64,000 nucleotides of DNA, from positions 310,001-374,000 of the forward strand of contig NZ_JALIRP010000004.1 in assembly GCF_022898935.1 (NCBI RefSeq). The letters are read 5' to 3'. The notes beneath the pieces were generated by a model. That model saw nothing but the letters and a program-made list of their open reading frames with translations, ran no database searches and was not told the origin of the DNA. The stretch is from Paenibacillus mangrovi (GTDB lineage: Bacteria; Bacillota; Bacilli; Paenibacillales; Paenibacillaceae). This document shows, in pieces, positions 60,151-64,000 of the stretch (the first letter of the stretch is position 1; each line of letters starts with the position of its first letter). The position numbers and the translations under genes were made by a program.

Positions 60151-61182
60151 TCAGCCAAAGTAACGGTGATACAGGATTCTGGCCTCGGAAATATCCTTGG
60201 TGCCGTGTATTAATGCCCTGCCATCTGCAAATATCACCATCCGGTGCGCACCTGACGTATATGAAACCAGGAATGGATTGCTTTCCACCCGGCCTTCCCC
60301 AAGCTTCGACAGCCGCTCTGCTGTCTCCTGCAGATTCAGCGACTGCTTCTTGCCCGGGCGGATCTGGACGGTATCCCTTCCACAAAGCACATCCGTCTTT
60401 TCAAGGTTAGAAGCGGACAGATAAGGATATGTTGGATTTGTCCCACAGGAAAGGCAGTCCTCTTTTTTCGCATGCTTCACGCCCATAGACATGGATTCAT
60501 TCCGCCATAAATCAAAAGTCAGCAGCTTGTCGCGTAATGCTTCCAGATGTCCGCTCAGCAGCTTCATCGCCTCAGTCGTTTGATGGGCTGTAACAATCTG
60601 AACGGCTTGCGGAATAATACCCGCAGTATCACATGTGTCGCCTCCAAGCGGTACCGTACCCAGAAGGCAATTCAGGCAAGGGGTTTGCCCAGGCAAAATA
60701 GTATAGGTGATGCCATAGCTCCCCACACAGCCGCCGTAGATCCAGGGAATTTTGTATTTTTGGGAAATATCATTGATCAACAGACGGGTATCGAAATTAT
60801 CTGTACCGTCCATAATCAAATCCACGCCTTCGATTAGCGTCTCCAGTTCCTCGAGCTTCACATCCATGACAAGACTGTCGATTTGGATGGCCGAGTTTAT
60901 CGCTTGAAGCCGCTTCTTGGCCGCAATAGCTTTGGGAAGTCTCTGGCTTGCATCCTCTTCGGAAAAAAGCTGCTGACGTTGAAGATTGCTCCATTCCACG
61001 TAATCGCGATCCGCAATCGTCAGATGTCCCACGCCCGTCCGGGCGAGCGTTTCGGCAATGGAAGTGCCGAGCGCACCTGCTCCAATGATCAATACATGGC
61101 TGTCACCCAGTTTACGCTGTCCTTCAGGCCCAAGCGGCGTGAAGCGCTCTTGTCTGGAGTATCGATCTTCTCCTGTGTTCAT
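60151..61182 (-). CDS. moeB: MoeB/ThiF-family sulfur-carrier adenylyltransferase
   Basis: A 343-residue E1-like enzyme. RYSRQERFTPLGPEGQRKL opens the fold, VLIIGAGALGTSIAETLARTGVG binds ATP, DGTDNFDTRLLIND is the family signature, and CLNC ... CLSCG chelates zinc. After residue 250 a further domain with ThiS/MoaD-like or rhodanese-like size continues to VIFADGRALIHGTKDISEARILY, which recalls a ubiquitin-fold partner fused at the end. It activates MoaD or ThiS for sulfur transfer; which one is not decided here. An ATG at 61194 touches the Shine-Dalgarno, so ATG 61182 is preferred. Confidence 0.88.
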   Translation of the reverse strand: MNTGEDRYSRQERFTPLGPEGQRKLGDSHVLIIGAGALGTSIAETLARTGVGHLTIADRDYVEWSNLQRQQLFSEEDASQRLPKAIAAKKRLQAINSAIQIDSLVMDVKLEELETLIEGVDLIMDGTDNFDTRLLINDISQKYKIPWIYGGCVGSYGITYTILPGQTPCLNCLLGTVPLGGDTCDTAGIIPQAVQIVTAHQTTEAMKLLSGHLEALRDKLLTFDLWRNESMSMGVKHAKKEDCLSCGTNPTYPYLSASNLEKTDVLCGRDTVQIRPGKKQSLNLQETAERLSKLGEGRVESNPFLVSYTSGAHRMVIFADGRALIHGTKDISEARILYHRYFG

Positions 61183-61205
61183 CTGTTTATACATCTCCTC
61201 TGAGA

Positions 61206-61236
61206 AAAAGCCGCATTCCTATTATGGGAATACGGC
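61206..61236 (-). terminator. Terminator of the right-edge membrane-protein operon
   Basis: On the minus strand GCCGTATTCC / GGAATGCGGC (one mismatch) is followed by TTTTT. It separates the operon ending at 61361 from the moeB-like gene. Confidence 0.82.
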
Positions 61237-61360
61237 AGCTTGTAAACGGGCATTCAAGATATCATTTTATCATAAGTTGGAGTTTGCCGTAAAACACGAA
61301 AATGTCTACTACCATAATAAAATTCAGACCATTCCAGCTTCGGTAAGAAGCAGTGAATAC

Positions 61361-62341
61361 TTAAGGTGAACAGCTTCTTTCAAAGTAACCATTGGCGGTG
61401 GCTTCCCTAGCGGAAGAGAACGTTTCTTCAACGATAAGGCCGCTCCTGCAATTCCCTCGTTCAAAGTAACGAATCCCTGTCACCGGATCGCTTCCCGCGT
61501 ATATATCCGGTTTTTTTACCAGCCGGCCTCCGCCCAAGGCATAGTTATTGATATAGTCCTTGCCTACGGGAATTCCCTGAATAAAAGCAATCAAACCAAT
61601 ATCGTTAATAGAATTGTTCCATTCCTCCCCCGTGATTGAAGGAAGTGTAAAGTCATACGAAACACCGTTTTTGGCGGCATACTCATTATGACGGTTGATC
61701 ACGTTGGCCAGATCGTCTTCGATGGTCCTGACGATGGTCGAACGTCTCACCTGTTCAAACAATTCAGACTGAGCAATTAATGGTACGCCTGTTGAATCCT
61801 TCAGTTCCCGCTGCAGGCCTTGAATCCAGTTGCTCGAGTGATGATCATAGACCTCTACAGCATTATCCAAAGTAAAACGGACCAGATTGCCGCTATCGTC
61901 ACTGTAGGTATACGGTTTTTTAGGACTCCAAATGTGCTTGATCAGCGTTTCGTTATCTTTGCCTTTGAATTCCTCGTCCGCATATATATAGTAGCCGTCA
62001 TAATCCACTACCGCGATGGCTGGAATGTAATAATCCAGTGCCTGCTGTGCAGAAATATCCTCTTCGATTCCCAGATTTGCATATAGACTCCGGTAGAAAA
62101 TAGCCACTGCCAGTTCCTTGTCAGCACGAAAAAACTTCGAAGACCCGTATCCCGTTTCCCACTCCTGCTTCTCATTCGTATTTAGCACACTCGCTCCATC
62201 TTGAACTGCTGTCCGGAGGGCTGTTACATACTTCATCTCCAGGTATTGCACCGTTTGCTGATCTCTGACTTGAAAGCCACTGAGCAGAAATAAGGGTACA
62301 AAAATAACGGCAAAAACGATTGAAAAATCAGTAATCTTCAT
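61361..62341 (-). CDS. Membrane-anchored extracytoplasmic protein, last gene of pilus-like operon
   Basis: A 326-residue protein with one N-terminal span (about 5-25, IVFAVIFVPLFLLSG) and a large outside domain (LDYYIPAIAVVDYDGYYIY; IAFIQGIPVGKDYINNYALGG; GNCRSGLIVEETFSSAREA). I do not recognise the family. GGAGGTATGGTGCTTA precedes the ATG, and it overlaps the preceding gene by 14 bp. It is the distal gene of four or more tightly packed genes encoding small single-span proteins. Confidence 0.8.
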   Translation of the reverse strand: MKITDFSIVFAVIFVPLFLLSGFQVRDQQTVQYLEMKYVTALRTAVQDGASVLNTNEKQEWETGYGSSKFFRADKELAVAIFYRSLYANLGIEEDISAQQALDYYIPAIAVVDYDGYYIYADEEFKGKDNETLIKHIWSPKKPYTYSDDSGNLVRFTLDNAVEVYDHHSSNWIQGLQRELKDSTGVPLIAQSELFEQVRRSTIVRTIEDDLANVINRHNEYAAKNGVSYDFTLPSITGEEWNNSINDIGLIAFIQGIPVGKDYINNYALGGGRLVKKPDIYAGSDPVTGIRYFERGNCRSGLIVEETFSSAREATANGYFERSCSP

Positions 62342-62882
62342 TAAGCACCATACCTCCGTATGGATATGCCAAAACAGGCGTACTGCCCGAGAAGGTCCCC
62401 GAAACGAAATCCATCATCACGGTTCCTGCCGTACGATTGTTGTTTTTTACCGTAACTTTGAAAAAATCACCGACATTCATCCTGTACTTACGGGTATCCT
62501 CATCTTTCTGATCCGTGCTATCCGGAAAAATGACCGACATGATATCAGCGGTATAATACCCTGCGTATGACACATCAATATCATGCTGAAATGTATCCGG
62601 ATTCGCAGCATCCGTGTAAACGGGCGTATATTTCTTATGTAAATGCTCCATTTGTACTTCGAAATCATTGCCCGTGGCATATATCTCGTTCATGAAATCC
62701 TGATACATGACCGGCGTAAGATAACCTTTGTTTCTAACCGCATCGACAAACTGCGTGACCGCGTTATACACCACGACCCTCGATAAGTCATCCTGTTTCT
62801 GATACGCTCCAGCAGCCGGATAAATGAACATCAGCACGACGGCGATCAGTACAGCTACGAATTTAGAAACCATGCTGCTCAT
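62328..62882 (-). CDS. Single-span exported protein of pilus-like operon
   Basis: A 184-residue protein. Residues 5-27 (VSKFVAVLIAVVLMFIYPAAG) form the only span; the remainder lies outside, including FVDAVRNKGYLTPVMYQDF, as in pseudopilin-like or TadE-like minor components. It has no processing motif I can assign with certainty. Its start overlaps the preceding stop as ATGA, so translation is coupled. Confidence 0.8.
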   Translation of the reverse strand: MSSMVSKFVAVLIAVVLMFIYPAAGAYQKQDDLSRVVVYNAVTQFVDAVRNKGYLTPVMYQDFMNEIYATGNDFEVQMEHLHKKYTPVYTDAANPDTFQHDIDVSYAGYYTADIMSVIFPDSTDQKDEDTRKYRMNVGDFFKVTVKNNNRTAGTVMMDFVSGTFSGSTPVLAYPYGGMVLNEDY

Positions 62883-63286
62883 GGGTCAACCTCTCCCGCT
62901 GACAACTTGTTGATATGGATCTCTATTAACTTTCCGTTGACATCCCTCTTATACATTGCGCGGTACCTCGCATCAAATTGAAAAATAGATTGCTGCATCA
63001 TCCAGACTGGATCATCTTCTGTTACTGGAGCGCTGTCAACTAAGATTTGGACTCCGTTTTTTATTTGATCCACCGTGATTATAATCGCTTGAGAGCCGCT
63101 GAACGTATCAGGCTTTGCGGTTTTTAGTGTTGTATAGACGCTTTTCGTCTGTCCTCCTGATACCAAGGAAGCTTCATCCAAAGCTGTATGGATGTGGCTG
63201 GTCAAGCCCAATGTGAAGTAGCAGGCACTCAGAAACAGAGCAACGGCCGCGCTTAGGGTAATCATGTTTTGCACATTTACGTTCAT
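62879..63286 (-). CDS. Single-span exported protein of pilus-like operon
   Basis: A 135-residue protein with an N-terminal span (about 8-30, ITLSAAVALFLSACYFTLGL) and an extracytoplasmic domain with alternating beta segments (IIITVDQIKNGVQILVDSAP; GKLIEIHINKL). Family unknown. AAGGGAGGGGCACGA precedes the ATG; the gap from the preceding gene is 30 bp. Size and topology fit a minor-pilin-like or assembly factor role (inference). Confidence 0.78.
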   Translation of the reverse strand: MNVNVQNMITLSAAVALFLSACYFTLGLTSHIHTALDEASLVSGGQTKSVYTTLKTAKPDTFSGSQAIIITVDQIKNGVQILVDSAPVTEDDPVWMMQQSIFQFDARYRAMYKRDVNGKLIEIHINKLSAGEVDP

Positions 63287-63316
63287 TCGTGCCCCTCCTT
63301 CCCTCCTTGTCTGCGA

Positions 63317-63799
63317 CTACTGTTCAAATATCAGCCCACGAACAACGTTCGATTTGTCTTTAATAATACTGGCTTTGAATTTACCGCTTGGATTGACGTA
63401 CTCATTACTGGACTCCATGCTCGTGTTTTTCAATTCGCCTTCTTTGTTATTGACATCGACTACCGATCCGTACTTATCATCGTTTACATCACTGCTAATA
63501 AACAGTCTGTTGCCATACCATTGACCACCTTTATTTTTACCTGTTTTCACCATAATGCCGAATTGATCCTTATCCCTGAATTTTCGAAGTGCGTTGGTTA
63601 CCTGAGAACCGCTGATACTCGTGCCATCGTAAACGGTAAATGCAGCCTGGGACAATTCCGTTTGAATGTCAGAGAAGTTATTCTGCGCTGTCTTGGTGGC
63701 TTCTTGAGCTGAAATAAACAAAATCACAACAATGGTAATCAATGCAATCGTAAGAAAAATACCTGCAGCAACCTTCAGTGCGCTTGAAGCGTTATTCAT
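63317..63799 (-). CDS. Pseudopilin-like single-span protein
   Basis: A 160-residue protein opening MNNASSALKVAAGIFLTIAL, then a span to about residue 30 and a helical QEATKTAQNNFSDIQTELSQ. A short cytoplasmic tail, long hydrophobic alpha-helix and small C-terminal beta domain are the pilin/pseudopilin plan, though the prepilin-peptidase G-F/E motif is not clear. AAGGAGCTGTTGTCCA precedes the ATG. It follows the edge gene by 14 bp. Confidence 0.78.
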   Translation of the reverse strand: MNNASSALKVAAGIFLTIALITIVVILFISAQEATKTAQNNFSDIQTELSQAAFTVYDGTSISGSQVTNALRKFRDKDQFGIMVKTGKNKGGQWYGNRLFISSDVNDDKYGSVVDVNNKEGELKNTSMESSNEYVNPSGKFKASIIKDKSNVVRGLIFEQ

Positions 63800-63813
63800 T
63801 GGACAACAGCTCC

Positions 63814-64000
63814 TTAAATTTTTTGGATTTGTTCATAATACACATTCATCTGCATAAAGCTCATGACGATCAGCGGGATCACCAGGTACATAAAGACAAG
63901 AGCATACATGGGAGCAAAACCAAGCATTTTACCTATGCCACCTTTGGTATCAATCATCTTCTCGTATTCCTGCTTCCGCTGCTCAAAATAAAATGACATC
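63814..64000 (-). CDS. Membrane protein, probably C-terminal end of a TadC/GspF-like platform protein (partial)
   Basis: Only 61 codons from an ATG at 63999 are visible. It has charged EQRKQEYEKMIDTKGGIGKM, then one strong span (about 28-52, APMYALVFMYLVIPLIVMSF) and a short tail. A ribosome site cannot be seen because the window ends one base upstream, so the true start may lie beyond. The layout (charged loop, last span, end) resembles the C-terminus of type II secretion F/TadC platform proteins. Low certainty. Confidence 0.5.
   Translation of the reverse strand, partial: MSFYFEQRKQEYEKMIDTKGGIGKMLGFAPMYALVFMYLVIPLIVMSFMQMNVYYEQIQKI

Overview
The window reads as chromosome of a low-to-mid GC Gram-positive of the order Bacillales, most likely Paenibacillus or a close relative. 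The case rests on AGGAGG-type ribosome sites with frequent GTG/TTG starts, a sigma-W type promoter, a ydaO-type c-di-AMP riboswitch, SLH-anchored exoprotein, XerS, PspA with DUF350/DUF4178/DUF4247 partners, and a pdhABCD operon. I see no rRNA, tRNA, CRISPR array, intact IS element or prophage.

Layout. 1-2.4 kb: the 5' part of a nosD-like gene behind an FNR-type box, next to a NarL-type two-component pair. 2.6-7 kb: a DUF1697 gene and a sugar ABC importer operon. 7.1-11.8 kb: a 1542-residue secreted subtilase with PA, cohesin-like and SLH modules. 11.9-17.4 kb: small metabolic genes; the amidohydrolase gene is bracketed by an exact 21-bp direct repeat; xerS follows. 17.5-19.3 kb: moeA-mobB. 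19.4-22.4 kb: an envelope-stress group (PspA, DUF350, DUF4178, DUF4247 lipoprotein) behind a textbook sigma-W promoter. 22.6-24.3 kb: a polysaccharide deacetylase and a LysM-3D protein under a c-di-AMP riboswitch. 24.6-26.9 kb: a polar amino acid ABC importer. 27.4-34.1 kb: glycogen and maltodextrin metabolism (cyclomaltodextrinase-type GH13, glgA, glgB, divergent glgC). 34.1-41.4 kb: a two-component pair translationally coupled to a calcium-loop (VCBS-like) lipoprotein and an orphan ABC ATPase, then MFS, ArsR-type regulator and HAD hydrolase. 41.5-52.3 kb: topB, gltD, thyA-dfrA, pdhABCD. 52.6-55.4 kb: esterase, low-molecular-weight tyrosine phosphatase, TRIC-type channel, thiN.

55.4-58.6 kb is the one clearly rearranged stretch. 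A TetR regulator with its own palindromic operator and a PaaK/CapK-like adenylate-forming ligase sit between debris of one drug-exporter type ABC-2 system. The ATPase tail and permease head lie on the minus strand on one side; the permease middle/C-terminal part lies on the plus strand on the other side and has in-frame stops.

58.7-64 kb: a secreted NlpC/P60 hydrolase, an orphan OmpR-type regulator with a degenerate receiver, a MoeB/ThiF adenylyltransferase, and the tail of an operon of small membrane-anchored proteins that looks like the minor-pilin end of a Tad/type II secretion-like locus running off the right edge.

Strongest candidates for something new: the exporter/ligase rearrangement, the repeat-bracketed amidohydrolase, the sigma-W PspA module, the lipoprotein-coupled two-component system, and the right-edge membrane-protein operon. 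All names come from reading motifs by eye; no database search was possible.
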